A stretch of 33,812 nt of DNA from assembly GCA_029860045.1 (NCBI GenBank), contig JAOUBY010000020.1:1-33812 (forward strand), read 5' to 3'. Numbering within the stretch: position 1 is the first letter of the stretch; each line of letters begins with the position of its first letter. Below the pieces are notes generated by a model that was not told the origin of the DNA, searched no databases, and saw only the letters and a list, made by a program, of their open reading frames with translations. The stretch is from Gammaproteobacteria bacterium (GTDB lineage Bacteria; Pseudomonadota; Gammaproteobacteria; UBA9214). Position numbers and translations under genes: made by a program. Of the stretch, positions 10,617 through 19,756 are shown piece by piece.

Positions 10617-10970
10617 ATGGATAAGAAGCAAACACGTTTGCGTCGCGCCCGTCGCGCCCGCTCCCGCATCAAAACGCTGGGGGCCAACCGGTTGTGTATT
10701 CATCGCACGCCGCGGCACATCTATGCGCAGGTTATTTCCCCGGAAGGTGACCGCGTCATGGTAAGTGCATCGACACTGGACAAGGACGTGCGCAAGGATG
10801 TTGAGAAGACGGGTGGTGCAGTCGCCGCGACCGTGGTTGGCAAGGCTATCGCCGAGCGCGCCAAGGCAGCCGGTATCGACCGTGTCGCATTTGACCGTTC
10901 CGGTTTTAAATATCATGGCCGCGTTAAGGCGCTGGCCGATGCCGCGCGTGAAAGCGGTCTCGAATTCTGA
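10617..10970 (+). CDS. rplR: 50S ribosomal protein L18
   Basis: L18 (117 aa) binds 5S rRNA with L5 and L25 at the central protuberance. The basic N-terminal arm ([14 protein letters not shown]) and the C-terminal [20 protein letters not shown] are diagnostic. Upstream AACAGGCAC gives only a weak ribosome binding site. Confidence 0.97.
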   Translation: MDKKQTRLRRARRARSRIKTLGANRLCIHRTPRHIYAQVISPEGDRVMVSASTLDKDVRKDVEKTGGAVAATVVGKAIAERAKAAGIDRVAFDRSGFKYHGRVKALADAARESGLEF

Positions 10971-10984
10971 TCAAGGGCTGAGTT

Positions 10985-11491
10985 ATGGCAAGGGTTGAAT
11001 CACAGGTACAGGGTGACGGACTGCTGGAAAAGCTGGTTACCGTCAATCGTGTTGCAAAGGTAGTCAAGGGTGGCCGCCAGTTCGGTTTCACTGCATTGAC
11101 AGTGGTTGGCGACGGTGAAGGCCGCGTCGGTTACGGTTACGGCAAGGCACGCGAAGTCCCGGCCGCCATCCAGAAGGCGATGGAGTCCGCACGCAAGAAT
11201 ATGATCTCTGTCAACCTCAAGGAAGGCACCCTGCAGTATCCGCTGACCGCGCGTCACGGCGCTGCCAAGGTCTTCATGAAGCCGGCCTCCGAAGGTACCG
11301 GCATTATCGCCGGCGGCGCCATGCGTGCTGTGTTCGAGGTGGTTGGTGTGCACAATGTGCTGGCCAAGTGTATTGGCTCAAACAACCCGATCAATGTACT
11401 GCGCGCCACCATTCGTGGTCTGGAAGAAATGCGTTCGCCGGAAGAAGTGGCGGCCAAGCGCGGCAAGTCAGTAAAGGAAATCCTGGAGTAA
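10985..11491 (+). CDS. rpsE: 30S ribosomal protein S5
   Basis: S5 (168 aa) contributes to decoding fidelity and lines the mRNA entry. The double-stranded-RNA-binding-like N-domain has [19 protein letters not shown], and [20 protein letters not shown] follows. The loop where spectinomycin resistance changes occur in E. coli (VVKGGR) is intact. It ends 3 bases before rpmD, whose ribosome binding site is inside this gene. Confidence 0.98.
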   Translation: MARVESQVQGDGLLEKLVTVNRVAKVVKGGRQFGFTALTVVGDGEGRVGYGYGKAREVPAAIQKAMESARKNMISVNLKEGTLQYPLTARHGAAKVFMKPASEGTGIIAGGAMRAVFEVVGVHNVLAKCIGSNNPINVLRATIRGLEEMRSPEEVAAKRGKSVKEILE

Positions 11492-11494
11492 GTC

Positions 11495-11680
11495 ATGGCA
11501 GGTACGAAGAAAATCAGGGTTACGCAGACGCGCAGTTATCATGGTCGCCTGCAAAGCCACAAGGATACCGTGCGTGGTCTTGGCCTGCGCCGCATGCACC
11601 ACACCGTGGAAGTGAATGACACGCCGGAAATTCGCGGCATGATCAACAAGATCGCGTACATGGTGAAGGTCGAGGACTGA
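11495..11680 (+). CDS. rpmD: 50S ribosomal protein L30
   Basis: L30 (61 aa) is a small 50S protein absent from some lineages but usual in gammaproteobacteria. [29 protein letters not shown] and [20 protein letters not shown] match over the whole length. TGGAG at the end of rpsE acts as the ribosome binding site. Confidence 0.97.
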   Translation: MAGTKKIRVTQTRSYHGRLQSHKDTVRGLGLRRMHHTVEVNDTPEIRGMINKIAYMVKVED

Positions 11681-11682
11681 AC

Positions 11683-12117
11683 ATGAAACTGAATACACTC
11701 AAGCCGGCTGACGGCAGCAAGAAGGACGCCAAGCGGGTTGGCCGGGGCATAGGTTCCGGGCTGGGCAAGACCTGTGGCCGTGGTCACAAGGGCCAGAGTT
11801 CACGTTCCGGCGGTTTCCACAAGATTGGTTTTGAAGGCGGCCAGATGCCATTGCAGCGGCGCCTGCCGAAGGTTGGTTTTTCAACTGCCAAGTCCCGTTG
11901 CACCGGCGAGATTCGCCTGCACGAGCTCGCAACTGTAGATGCCGACGTGATCGATCTGGATGCACTCAGAGAGGCCAACCTGATTTCCCGCAGCATCAAG
12001 CATGTGAAGGTGTTTGCCTCGGGAACCATCGACAAGGCCGTCACCGTGAAAGGTATTCGAGTGAGCAAGGGCGCACGAGCTGCCATTGAAGCTGCCGGGG
12101 GCAAGGTCGAGGACTAA
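11683..12117 (+). CDS. rplO: 50S ribosomal protein L15
   Basis: L15 (144 aa, equal to E. coli) is an assembly protein with a glycine-rich basic arm ([22 protein letters not shown], then [23 protein letters not shown]). The gene starts 2 bases after rpmD and ends directly against the secY ATG with no spacer, so secY translation is probably coupled. Confidence 0.98.
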   Translation: MKLNTLKPADGSKKDAKRVGRGIGSGLGKTCGRGHKGQSSRSGGFHKIGFEGGQMPLQRRLPKVGFSTAKSRCTGEIRLHELATVDADVIDLDALREANLISRSIKHVKVFASGTIDKAVTVKGIRVSKGARAAIEAAGGKVED

Positions 12118-13473
12118 ATGGCTATCGGTTCTTCCATTACCGGCGCTGCCGCAGGCATCGGGCAGTTAAAAGAGCTGCGCCAGCGGCTCTTTTTCGTCAT
12201 CGGCGCCATTATCGTGTTCCGTATCGGAACCTTTATCCCGTTGCCGGGTATCGACCCGATTGTGCTTTCGGCACTGGTCGAGCAGCAGCGCGGCACTATC
12301 CTGGAAATGTTCAACATGTTTTCCGGTGGCGCCCTGGAGCGCCTGTCGCTGTTTGCGCTGGGCATCATGCCCTACATCTCGGCATCCATCATCATGAACC
12401 TGTTGACGGTTACCGTGCCGTCGCTGGAACAGCTCAAGAAAGAGGGTGGCGACGCCGGACGTCGCAAAATCACCCAGTACACGCGCTATGGCACGGTGGG
12501 ACTGGCGACCATGCAGGCGTTTGGTATTTCATCCGCTCTGCAGGGGCAGCAGATCGCCGGCAGCAGCCTGGTGGTAAATCCGGGTATCAGTTTCGTTATG
12601 ACCGCTGTGGTGACGCTGGTGACCGGCACTATCTTCCTGATGTGGCTGGGCGAACAGGTCACCGAGCGCGGTGTCGGTAACGGCATTTCGATCATCATCT
12701 TCTCGGGTATTGTCGCCGGCCTGCCGTCGGCCATTGGTGGCACGCTGGAACTGGCGCGTACCGGTGAAATGAATGTACTGACCATCCTGGTGCTGTTCGC
12801 ACTGGCGCTGGCCGTTACCGGTTTCGTGGTATTCGTGGAGCGCGGGCAGCGCCGTATCACGGTGAACTATGCCAAGCGACAACAGGGACGCAAGGTCTAT
12901 GCCGCGCAAAGTACCCACCTGCCGCTGAAACTGAACATGGCTGGCGTGATCCCGCCGATTTTCGCCTCCAGTATCATCCTGTTCCCGGCCACCATGGGTA
13001 GCTGGGTGGGGCAGAACGAAGGCATGGGCTGGCTGCGTGATGTCGCGGCTACCCTGTCACCCGGGCAGCCGCTGTACGTAATATTCTATGCGCTGGCGAT
13101 CGTTTTCTTCTGTTTCTTCTATACGGCGCTGGTGTTCAACGCCAGGGAAACCGCGGAGAACCTGAAAAAATCCGGTGCGTTCATTCCCGGCATTCGTCCT
13201 GGCGACCAGACGGCACAATATATCGACCGCGTGATGACGCGCCTGACGACTGGCGGCGCGGTGTACATCACGCTGGTGTGCCTGATGCCCGAGTTTCTGA
13301 TTCTTTACTGGAATGTACCGTTCTACTTTGGCGGTACCTCGTTGTTGATTATCGTCGTGGTGACCATGGATTTCATGGCGCAGGTTCAGACCCACCTGGT
13401 TTCACACCAGTATGGCGGTCTGATGAAAAAGGCCAATCTCAAGGGCCACGGCAAAGCCGGCATGCTGCGCTAG
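12118..13473 (+). CDS. secY: Preprotein translocase channel SecY
   Basis: SecY (451 aa) forms the inner-membrane protein-conducting channel with SecE and SecG. Ten hydrophobic segments are visible. The plug-region motif [14 protein letters not shown], the cytoplasmic loop [16 protein letters not shown] and the C-terminal [19 protein letters not shown] match the family. The ATG follows the rplO stop immediately, with GAGGA inside rplO as its ribosome binding site. Position between rplO and rpmJ is the standard one. Confidence 0.98.
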   Translation: MAIGSSITGAAAGIGQLKELRQRLFFVIGAIIVFRIGTFIPLPGIDPIVLSALVEQQRGTILEMFNMFSGGALERLSLFALGIMPYISASIIMNLLTVTVPSLEQLKKEGGDAGRRKITQYTRYGTVGLATMQAFGISSALQGQQIAGSSLVVNPGISFVMTAVVTLVTGTIFLMWLGEQVTERGVGNGISIIIFSGIVAGLPSAIGGTLELARTGEMNVLTILVLFALALAVTGFVVFVERGQRRITVNYAKRQQGRKVYAAQSTHLPLKLNMAGVIPPIFASSIILFPATMGSWVGQNEGMGWLRDVAATLSPGQPLYVIFYALAIVFFCFFYTALVFNARETAENLKKSGAFIPGIRPGDQTAQYIDRVMTRLTTGGAVYITLVCLMPEFLILYWNVPFYFGGTSLLIIVVVTMDFMAQVQTHLVSHQYGGLMKKANLKGHGKAGMLR

Positions 13474-13500
13474 CGGCAGCCGACCCAGAGGTGTAATGAC

Positions 13501-13614
13501 ATGAAAGTGCGTGCTTCAGTCAAGCGTATCTGTCGCAACTGCAAGGTCGTTCGGCGCAAGGGTGTGGTAAGGGTCATCTGCAAGGATGGACGCCACAAAC
13601 AGCGTCAGGGCTGA
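13501..13614 (+). CDS. rpmJ: 50S ribosomal protein L36, zinc-ribbon form
   Basis: A 37-residue protein read directly from the sequence: [20 protein letters not shown], then [17 protein letters not shown]. Zinc ligands C11, C14, C27 and H32 are all present, so this is the zinc-binding (C+) form. GAGGTG lies upstream of the ATG. It is 27 bases after secY and closes the spc block. L36 helps organise 23S rRNA late in assembly. Confidence 0.97.
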   Translation: MKVRASVKRICRNCKVVRRKGVVRVICKDGRHKQRQG

Positions 13615-13704
13615 GCAGTCGCGACACTATGCAAGACATTGATTTAAAGAACATTAACAAGCCGACGCGACGGGATTCCCACAGCGTGCCGGTGCTGTTT
13701 GTGT

Positions 13705-13733
13705 TTGATTTGTTGGCGTTTTAAAGCTATTCT
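13705..13733 (+). promoter_or_regulatory. Possible promoter of the alpha (rpsM-rplQ) block
   Basis: TTGATT (13705-13710) and TATTCT (13728-13733) are separated by 17 bases and each match 4 of 6 consensus positions. This is in the only large gap (170 bases) of the whole ribosomal cluster, before rpsM, where E. coli has the S4 translational control region. A start near 13740 would leave about a 45-base leader. No S4-type pseudoknot could be recognised by eye. Confidence 0.4.
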
Positions 13734-13784
13734 TACCCGCTTTTCGCGTCGCGCTTTAATACTATTTTGCTGGAGATGATTTAA

Positions 13785-14141
13785 ATGGCCCGTATCGCCG
13801 GAATTAACATTGCAGATAACAAACATGCGGTGATTGCCCTGACCGGCATCTTCGGCATTGGTCGTGTGACTGCACAGAAAATCTGCGACGTAACCGGTGT
13901 TAAGCCGGACGCGAAGATCAGGGATCTCAGTGAGGGCGAACTCGAGTCCATACGTAACGAGGTTACCAAGTACACCATCGAGGGTGACCTGCGCCGTACC
14001 GTGTCGATGAACATCAAGCGCCTGATGGACCTGGGCTGCTATCGCGGTATCCGCCATCGTCGTGGTCTGCCGCTGCGCGGACAGCAAACACAAACCAACG
14101 CACGCACCCGCAAGGGCCCGCGGCGTCCGATTCGTAAATAA
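13785..14141 (+). CDS. rpsM: 30S ribosomal protein S13
   Basis: S13 (118 aa, equal to E. coli) bridges to the 50S subunit and contacts P-site tRNA through its basic tail. [20 protein letters not shown] opens it, and [22 protein letters not shown] is the C-terminal signature. GGAG nine bases upstream serves translation. First gene of the alpha block. Confidence 0.98.
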   Translation: MARIAGINIADNKHAVIALTGIFGIGRVTAQKICDVTGVKPDAKIRDLSEGELESIRNEVTKYTIEGDLRRTVSMNIKRLMDLGCYRGIRHRRGLPLRGQQTQTNARTRKGPRRPIRK

Positions 14142-14170
14142 CATTTAGTATTTGATACTGGAAACCGGGT

Positions 14171-14554
14171 ATGGCAAAGGAACCGACACGCAAGAAAGTG
14201 AAGAAGGATGTCGCAGACGGCATCGCTCACATTCACGCTTCATTCAATAACACCATCATCATGATTACCGACCGGCAGGGTAACGCGCTGGCATGGGCGA
14301 CCTCGGGTGGCTCGGGTTTTCGTGGCTCGCGCAAGAGCACGCCGTTTGCAGCCCAGGTGGCAGCAGAACGCGCCGGCGAGAAGGTGAAGGAATACGGCAT
14401 GAAGAATCTTGAAGTCGAGGTCAAGGGTCCTGGGCCAGGGCGCGAGTCCGCTGTACGTGCGCTCAACAACTGCGGATTCCAGATTACCAATATCACTGAC
14501 GTGACGCCGATACCGCACAATGGTTGCCGGCCGCCGAAGAAACGTCGCGTTTAG
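14171..14554 (+). CDS. rpsK: 30S ribosomal protein S11
   Basis: S11 (127 aa) forms part of the platform and touches the E-site m[39 protein letters not shown] is the conserved core, and [18 protein letters not shown] the C-terminus. The Asn-Gly pair in PHNGC is where E. coli S11 is known to form isoaspartate. 29 bases after rpsM. Confidence 0.98.
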   Translation: MAKEPTRKKVKKDVADGIAHIHASFNNTIIMITDRQGNALAWATSGGSGFRGSRKSTPFAAQVAAERAGEKVKEYGMKNLEVEVKGPGPGRESAVRALNNCGFQITNITDVTPIPHNGCRPPKKRRV

Positions 14555-14566
14555 GAAGGAACTGAC

Positions 14567-15193
14567 ATGGCCAAATACATAGGATCGAAATGTCGTCAGT
14601 GTCGCCGCGAAGGTGGCAAGCTGTTTCTGAAGGGCGAGAAGTGTTTTACCGCCAAGTGCGCCGTCGAGAGCCGACCGTTCCCGCCGGGCCAGCACGGCCA
14701 GCGCCGTACGCGCCTGTCGGACTACGCCAACCAGCTGCGCGAGAAGCAGAAGGTGCGCCGCATTTACGGTGTGCTGGAGAACCAGTTCCGCAACTACTAC
14801 AAGCAGGCTGCGAGCACCAAGGGTTCCACCGGCGAGAACCTGTTGCAGCTGCTGGAAGGCCGACTGGACAATGTTGTCTACCGCATGGGCTTTTCCTCGT
14901 CGCGTAGCGAGTCGCGCCAGCTGGTGCGCCACAACGGTATCAGCGTGAACGGTTCGCGGGTCAATATCCCGTCCTACCAGGTGCAGCCGAACGACGTGGT
15001 CAGTATCAACGAGAAGAGCCGTGCCCAACTGCGCATCCAGTCCGCCATGGACCTTGCCCAGCAGCGCGGGATTTCCGACTGGATCGACGTGGATACGAAG
15101 AAGATGCAGGGTGTGTACAAGTCGCGTCCGGGACGCGCTGAACTGCCAGCCGACATCAATGAGCACCTGATCGTCGAGTTGTATTCCAAGTAA
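14567..15193 (+). CDS. rpsD: 30S ribosomal protein S4 with zinc finger
   Basis: S4 (208 aa) nucleates 30S assembly and in E. coli represses the alpha operon. The body is gammaproteobacterial ([20 protein letters not shown], the S4 domain [14 protein letters not shown], and the C-terminal [16 protein letters not shown]). The N-terminus is different: it has C9-x2-C12 and C26-x4-C31, a complete four-cysteine zinc site as in Thermus and many betaproteobacteria, whereas E. coli S4 has lost most of it. AGGAAGGA gives a strong ribosome binding site. Confidence 0.97.
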   Translation: MAKYIGSKCRQCRREGGKLFLKGEKCFTAKCAVESRPFPPGQHGQRRTRLSDYANQLREKQKVRRIYGVLENQFRNYYKQAASTKGSTGENLLQLLEGRLDNVVYRMGFSSSRSESRQLVRHNGISVNGSRVNIPSYQVQPNDVVSINEKSRAQLRIQSAMDLAQQRGISDWIDVDTKKMQGVYKSRPGRAELPADINEHLIVELYSK

Positions 15194-15211
15194 TAGCTGA
15201 GGGACTGATTC

Positions 15212-16222
15212 ATGCTGGGTAAAGTCAACGAATTCCTGAAACCGCGTATCGTGGACGTCCATGCAGTCAACGACAGCCATGCCAAGGTGACACTGGAGCC
15301 GCTGGAGCGCGGTTTTGGTCACACGCTCGGTAATGCACTGCGTCGTATTCTGCTGTCCTCAATGCCGGGTTCCGCGATTATTAACGCGGAAATCGATGGC
15401 GTCCTGCATGAGTACTCTACCATCGAGGGCGTGCAGGAAGATGTCATTGATATCCTGCTGAACCTGAAGAAGGTTGCGTTGCGCATGCATAACCGCGACG
15501 AGGCAACCCTGACGCTGAGCAAGAAGGGCCCCGGCCCGGTCACTGCCGGCGACATCAAGATCGACCATGATATAGAGGTCATTAACCCTGACTTCGTGAT
15601 CGCCAACCTGACCAAGGCCGGCGAACTCAACATGACCCTCAAGGTTGCCAAGGGACATGGCTACCAGCCGGCCACGCGTCGTGAAAGCGAGGAAGAGGAA
15701 GGCGGTCGTCCGATCGGCAGCCTGCAACTGGATGCCTCGTTCAGCCCGGTCAGCCGTATTTCCTACAATGTCGACCGCGCCCGCGTTGAGCAGCGCACCG
15801 ACCTGGACAAGCTGATCATCGATATCGAGACCAACGGTACCGTGGACCCGGAAGAGGCGATTCGCCATGCCGCCACCATCCTGCAGGACCAGTTGTCGGC
15901 GTTTGTCGATCTGCAGGCCAGTGCACAGGAAGCGACTGCTGCCCCCGAGGCTGATGTGGATCCGATCCTGCTGCGCCCGGTCGATGACCTGGAGCTGACC
16001 GTGCGTTCGGCCAACTGCCTCAAGGCGGAAAGTATCTATTACATTGGTGACCTGATTCAGCGCACCGAGGTGGAACTGCTCAAGACCCCGAACCTGGGCA
16101 AGAAGTCACTCACCGAGATCAAGGATGTACTGGCCACCCGGGGGCTGTCACTGGGCATGCGCCTGGAGAACTGGCCGCCGGCTCGTCTTGCCGGTAACAA
16201 AACCGAGGCCGTTAACGGCTAA
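15212..16222 (+). CDS. rpoA: RNA polymerase subunit alpha
   Basis: Alpha (336 aa, E. coli 329) dimerises to start polymerase assembly and binds UP elements and activators. N-terminal domain: [20 protein letters not shown] (dimerisation). The C-terminal domain at about 255-325 is [23 protein letters not shown], then [32 protein letters not shown]. The DNA-binding arginine (E. coli Arg265, in TVRSANCL) is kept. The linker (residues about 235-253) is rich in Ala and Glu. Cotranscribed with rpsD and rplQ. Confidence 0.98.
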   Translation: MLGKVNEFLKPRIVDVHAVNDSHAKVTLEPLERGFGHTLGNALRRILLSSMPGSAIINAEIDGVLHEYSTIEGVQEDVIDILLNLKKVALRMHNRDEATLTLSKKGPGPVTAGDIKIDHDIEVINPDFVIANLTKAGELNMTLKVAKGHGYQPATRRESEEEEGGRPIGSLQLDASFSPVSRISYNVDRARVEQRTDLDKLIIDIETNGTVDPEEAIRHAATILQDQLSAFVDLQASAQEATAAPEADVDPILLRPVDDLELTVRSANCLKAESIYYIGDLIQRTEVELLKTPNLGKKSLTEIKDVLATRGLSLGMRLENWPPARLAGNKTEAVNG

Positions 16223-16242
16223 CACGTAACAGGATACAGATC

Positions 16243-16626
16243 ATGCGTCATCGTAAGTCAGGGCGGCAATTAAACCGCAACAGTTCACATCGCAAGGCCA
16301 TGTTCCAGAATATGGCCGTGTCCTTGCTGCGCCACGAGGCCATCAAGACCACCTTGCCGAAGGCCAAGGAACTGCGTCGTGTCGCCGAGCCATTCATCAC
16401 CATGGCCAAGACCGACTCCGTGCACAAGCGGCGTCTTGCATTCAACCGCCTGCGCGACCGTGAAATTGTCGGCAAGCTGTTCAACGAGCTGGGTCCGCGC
16501 TACAAGGATCGCCCCGGCGGTTACCTGCGCATCCTGAAGATCGGTTATCGCACGGGTGACAGTGCGCCGATGGCTTACGTTGAGCTGGTTGATCGCCCGC
16601 AGGTCGAGGAAACGGCCTCCGAGTAA
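16243..16626 (+). CDS. rplQ: 50S ribosomal protein L17
   Basis: L17 (127 aa, equal to E. coli) sits near the tunnel exit. [24 protein letters not shown] and the C-terminal [26 protein letters not shown] are diagnostic. Last gene of the ribosomal cluster, followed within 20 bases by a strong terminator. Confidence 0.98.
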   Translation: MRHRKSGRQLNRNSSHRKAMFQNMAVSLLRHEAIKTTLPKAKELRRVAEPFITMAKTDSVHKRRLAFNRLRDREIVGKLFNELGPRYKDRPGGYLRILKIGYRTGDSAPMAYVELVDRPQVEETASE

Positions 16627-16644
16627 ATCGGGCTGCATCCGCAC

Positions 16645-16675
16645 AAAAAAGCCGGGCATTGCCCGGCTTTTTTGT
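16645..16675 (+). terminator. Rho-independent terminator after rplQ
   Basis: AAAAAAGCCGGGC, loop ATT, GCCCGGCTTTTTT: a 7-bp GC stem extended by six A-T pairs. The A and T flanks make it likely to work in both directions, but the next minus-strand gene ends about 160 bases further on. Confidence 0.93.
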
Positions 16676-16721
16676 TGTCTGCGCAAGCGGGGGGCCAGTC
16701 AGCAACAACGCGTCAATTCTA

Positions 16722-16784
16722 TCGCGCCTGCAAGGCGCTCCTGCAATAATCCGGTGCACCTGTAGGAGCGCCTTGCAGGCGCGA
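16722..16784. repeat. Inverted pair of REP-type elements
   Basis: Two 24-base arms at 16722-16745 and 16761-16784 are reverse complements with one mismatch, separated by 15 bases. Each arm contains its own short palindrome around GCCTTGCAGGC. The right arm is identical to the copies at 2989-3012 and 29830-29853. The pair lies between convergent genes (rplQ and the L,D-transpeptidase), a usual place for REP doublets. Confidence 0.85.
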
Positions 16785-16832
16785 TGACAGCTGCGTGGGG
16801 ATGATAAAAGGTTTAACAGCGCCGTCGCTGAG

Positions 16833-18551
16833 TCAACGCAGCGCGGTCATTGCACCATGTGTGCGTATGATCTCGCGGTCACGGAAGCGGAATGGTCTTC
16901 CCAGACCCTGGATAATTGGTGGGTCGCGCTGGTAGATGTCACGATTGAATAACACTGTGCCATCCTCGTCGACGGCAACGGTCCAGTACATGAGAATAAT
17001 GGCGATCGGTTCTGCCAGGCTGATGCTGTGTGTGTCCAGCGAGTCCACGGCATGGACCAGACTGCTCCGGTCCCAGTTAACATTGCCTTTCAGTAGCAGT
17101 TCGGCCAGCTCAAGCGGATGCTCGATCCGTATGCAGCCCGAACTGAAGGCGCGTTCCGGTTCATTGAACAGCGACTTGCTTGGTGTGTCGTGCAGGTAAA
17201 CCGAGTGCGGGTTCGGGAACATGAACTTGATGCGCCCAAGCGCATTCTTCGGCCCCGGCTTCTGCCGTATCAGCCAGGGGAAATTCTTTGCCGTGTAACG
17301 GGTCCATTCGATGCTGTCGGTATCGACAGCATCGCCCTGGTAGTCGATGACCTGCATGTTTTTTTGTTCAAGGTAGCCCGGATCCTTGTGCAGTTCCGGT
17401 AATACGTCCTCCTTCAGGATGGTAGGCGGAATCGTCCAGGTCGGGTTCAGGTCAAGGTAGGTGAGGGTGGAGCGGAAGATCGGCGACATGCGATAGGGTT
17501 GTCCGACCACTGCGCGCGTCTCCCAGATTACCTCGCGGTCCCTGAACAGACGGACATTGAAGCCGGCAATATCCACCATGATGAAGGTGTCCGGTAAATC
17601 GTGCATCACCCAGCGGGTGCGCTCCAGGTTGGCACGGATCTGTTCGATGCGTGCCTCGACCGGCACGTTCAGTTCCCGCAGTGTCCTGGGTCCGACCACG
17701 CCGTCATCTGCCAGTCCGTGGCGGCGCTGGAAGTGCATTACGCCGGCGGCCAGCGCGTCATCGTAGGTGGTGAAATACAGGTCCTGTGTGGTCAGGTCAC
17801 CGGTTGCAACCAGGCGGGCGCGCAACTGCGGCACGCGCTCATCCACCATGCCAGGTTTCAGTGCCGGGCCCTGCGTTACCGGTTCCCAGCCACCGAGCTG
17901 TTGATAGAGACGGTAGCTGGCCAGTGCTGATTTCAGGCGTTTGTACTTGATGGACTGGGGCTTCAGTGATTGCAGCAGCTCATTAACCCGGCCGTTCCCG
18001 ATCGAGTCACCCAGGGCCAGCAGCGCATCGAGGTCTTCGATGTAGCGTGTCATGTTCCAGTTGGAGTCGAGTGCCTCCGGATCAACCTTGCCAAATGACA
18101 GGTGGTAGCCGAGCCGGATCAGGCTGTCGGTCAGCAGCAGGTCGAGATCGGCGCTGCGTTTCGGGTTGGCCAGCCCGGTTTCCATGTTTTGCTCCAGCAG
18201 CAGCCTGAGCGTGGCAAGGTTGTAATCGGCTGGGTCGAGCCCTTCCGCATCAATGGCCTCAATGGCGTCGATCAACTGGCGTACCGATACCGGGTTGGAC
18301 CAGACGGGCGCGTAGTCGCGTCTTGCATACAGGGCAGGCAGGACAATGGCCGAGGCCAGGGTGGTGTCTTTGATGTGTACGCTGTGTCCGTTCTGAATGG
18401 CGGAGACACGGGCCTGTATGAAATCACTGACCGGAGTGCCTGTTGCCGATGATGCGGCGGGCATTATCAGCACCAGCAGCATCAGCAGGCTGCCGGGAAA
18501 ACCGAATATGGAGTGAGGGTTGCTGTTATTCATGTTACACCAGGCTGTCAT
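16833..18551 (-). CDS. L,D-transpeptidase, YcbB/LdtD type
   Basis: A 572-residue periplasmic enzyme of the kind that makes 3-3 crosslinks in peptidoglycan. In order: a signal sequence (hydrophobic stretch GSLLMLLVLIMPAASSA, about residues 20-36), a long scaffold region, a peptidoglycan-binding helix set near residues 250-290 (GVMHFQRRHGLADDGVVGPRT), and the YkuD catalytic domain with VYLHDTPSKSLF and SSGCIRI, the nucleophile being about Cys473. The large insertion between the His and Cys motifs and the overall length match YcbB rather than the small ErfK-type enzymes. The start could be 18551 or an ATG at 18533. Confidence 0.9.
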   Translation of the reverse strand: MTAWCNMNNSNPHSIFGFPGSLLMLLVLIMPAASSATGTPVSDFIQARVSAIQNGHSVHIKDTTLASAIVLPALYARRDYAPVWSNPVSVRQLIDAIEAIDAEGLDPADYNLATLRLLLEQNMETGLANPKRSADLDLLLTDSLIRLGYHLSFGKVDPEALDSNWNMTRYIEDLDALLALGDSIGNGRVNELLQSLKPQSIKYKRLKSALASYRLYQQLGGWEPVTQGPALKPGMVDERVPQLRARLVATGDLTTQDLYFTTYDDALAAGVMHFQRRHGLADDGVVGPRTLRELNVPVEARIEQIRANLERTRWVMHDLPDTFIMVDIAGFNVRLFRDREVIWETRAVVGQPYRMSPIFRSTLTYLDLNPTWTIPPTILKEDVLPELHKDPGYLEQKNMQVIDYQGDAVDTDSIEWTRYTAKNFPWLIRQKPGPKNALGRIKFMFPNPHSVYLHDTPSKSLFNEPERAFSSGCIRIEHPLELAELLLKGNVNWDRSSLVHAVDSLDTHSISLAEPIAIILMYWTVAVDEDGTVLFNRDIYQRDPPIIQGLGRPFRFRDREIIRTHGAMTALR

Positions 18552-18634
18552 TCTGCCCTGTTCTTGTAATATAGGCTATTGGACCTTTGGGCAGGCCGGT
18601 GATTCCCGGTTGTTTTTCTGTTGCTGTAATCGGA

Positions 18635-18913
18635 CTACAGGCGTTTCCCGGCCAGTGTTGGTACCTTGTCAGTGCGTGTTTCCAGTTTAAGGTAACTGAC
18701 CAGGCGGACGCTGCCCCGTGCATGCATGGCTTCGTGGACCTGTTGTACGGCAGCGAGTATGTCAGTCAGTTCCCCCTCGATGTTTGTGCCCGCTGCATGG
18801 GTTTCCAGTATGAAGTCGTGCTGGTTGAGCAGTTCGACAATGTGCCCGACTTCCTCGCGCACCGAGGTGCCTGCGCCCAGTGGGATGACCTGTAATTCGG
18901 CAGTCGCTTTCAT
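18635..18913 (-). CDS. MTH1187/DUF77-type thiamine-binding family protein
   Basis: A 92-residue protein with a ferredoxin-like fold pattern: ELQVIPLGAGTSVREEVGHIVELL, ETHAAGTNIEGELTDILAAVQQVHEAM, SVRLVSYLKLETRTDK. This is the MTH1187/YkoF-like family, some members of which bind thiamine or related small ligands. No thiamine gene or TPP riboswitch is seen next to it. It lies upstream of the L,D-transpeptidase on the same strand, 83 bases apart, with no obvious functional tie. Confidence 0.8.
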   Translation of the reverse strand: MKATAELQVIPLGAGTSVREEVGHIVELLNQHDFILETHAAGTNIEGELTDILAAVQQVHEAMHARGSVRLVSYLKLETRTDKVPTLAGKRL

Positions 18914-19089
18914 GATGCATTAACTCGTATGTTTGGCTGAATAAGTACAGTTTAGCGTCAAACAGCCGTAGTTGCAGTGCCGCGCCATGCGGGCGCGGGT
19001 CCAGATTTAGATGGTGTCAGGACGCATTTTTTGCTTATATATGCACGAGAGACAGTCTGGACCTTCTTCACATATGCAGGCGGGTATCC

Positions 19090-19281
19090 ATGAAACAGAT
19101 ACGGTTGTTGTTATTTACCATCATCTCGCTGAGTCTTTCCGGTTGTGCGGCGGGCCTGATCTACGATCAGGACCGGAAGCCACGTGATTGCCGGCAGGAC
19201 CCGGACCAGCGTTGTCTTAATTCGGCCGCTGTGCCTGATGAGTTTTATCGTGTGGCTGTCAAAGCGGTTCCGGAAGTGTAG
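19090..19281 (+). CDS. Small putative lipoprotein
   Basis: A 63-residue product with a signal peptide (MKQIRLLLFTIISLSLSGC) whose lipobox LSGC predicts lipid attachment at Cys19. The mature part is only about 45 residues, contains three more cysteines (RDCRQDPDQRCLN has two of them close together) and has no family I recognise. AGGCGGG precedes the ATG. It is 5 bases before the next gene, so they are probably cotranscribed. Short length keeps certainty moderate, although the lipobox supports it. Confidence 0.65.
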   Translation: MKQIRLLLFTIISLSLSGCAAGLIYDQDRKPRDCRQDPDQRCLNSAAVPDEFYRVAVKAVPEV

Positions 19282-19286
19282 GTCTC

Positions 19287-19730
19287 GTGCCCGAAATCAA
19301 TCACCGCGTCGGCATCAGGGGCTCGTTGCATGATGTCTACACGGCGCTGACGACGGACGCCGGTCTGTCGACCTGGTGGACAACGGATACAAAAGGCGCG
19401 GGTCCGGTCGGTTCCATCATTGAATTTCGCTTCAACGGTGGCGGGCCGGATTTTGAAGTTGTCGAGTTGCAGCCGGATCGACTGGTGCGCTGGCGTCACA
19501 CCGGCAGCATGCCGGAAGAATGGGCAGGCACCGGCATTTCTTTTGAACTGACGGAAAGCAACGGACAGGTGTTCGTGCGCTTCCGGCACAGCAGTTGGCA
19601 AGAGGCATCTGATTTTCTGGCACATTGCAGCAGCAAGTGGGGCGCGTTCCTGCTCAGCCTGAAGGATGCCATCGAGACCGGCACAGGCCGGCCTTTCCCG
19701 CACGACATCCACATCGACCACAGCGAGTAG
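19287..19730 (+). CDS. SRPBCC/AHSA1-type START-fold protein
   Basis: A 147-residue protein with the pattern of the SRPBCC ligand-binding fold: VYTALTTDAGLSTWWTTDTKG near the N-terminus, GGGPDFEVVELQPDRLVRWRH in the middle, and a C-terminal helix around SKWGAFLLSLKDAIETGTGRPFPHD. Proteins of this type bind hydrophobic ligands or act as co-chaperone-like factors; the role here is unknown. The start is GTG at 19287, because no ATG covers the conserved N-terminal strand. It lies between the small lipoprotein and the SAM enzyme, probably one operon. Confidence 0.8.
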   Translation: MPEINHRVGIRGSLHDVYTALTTDAGLSTWWTTDTKGAGPVGSIIEFRFNGGGPDFEVVELQPDRLVRWRHTGSMPEEWAGTGISFELTESNGQVFVRFRHSSWQEASDFLAHCSSKWGAFLLSLKDAIETGTGRPFPHDIHIDHSE

Positions 19731-19756
19731 GGCGAGCGTGCGTTGATCCCCCTCGC

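Noticed and set aside
14240..15322. 360-codon minus-strand frame across rpsK-rpsD-rpoA
   Set aside because: Fully opposite three certain genes, with no recognisable protein features.
18914..18990. TPP riboswitch upstream of the thiamine-binding-type gene
   Set aside because: No THI-box motifs are visible in the region on the gene's strand.
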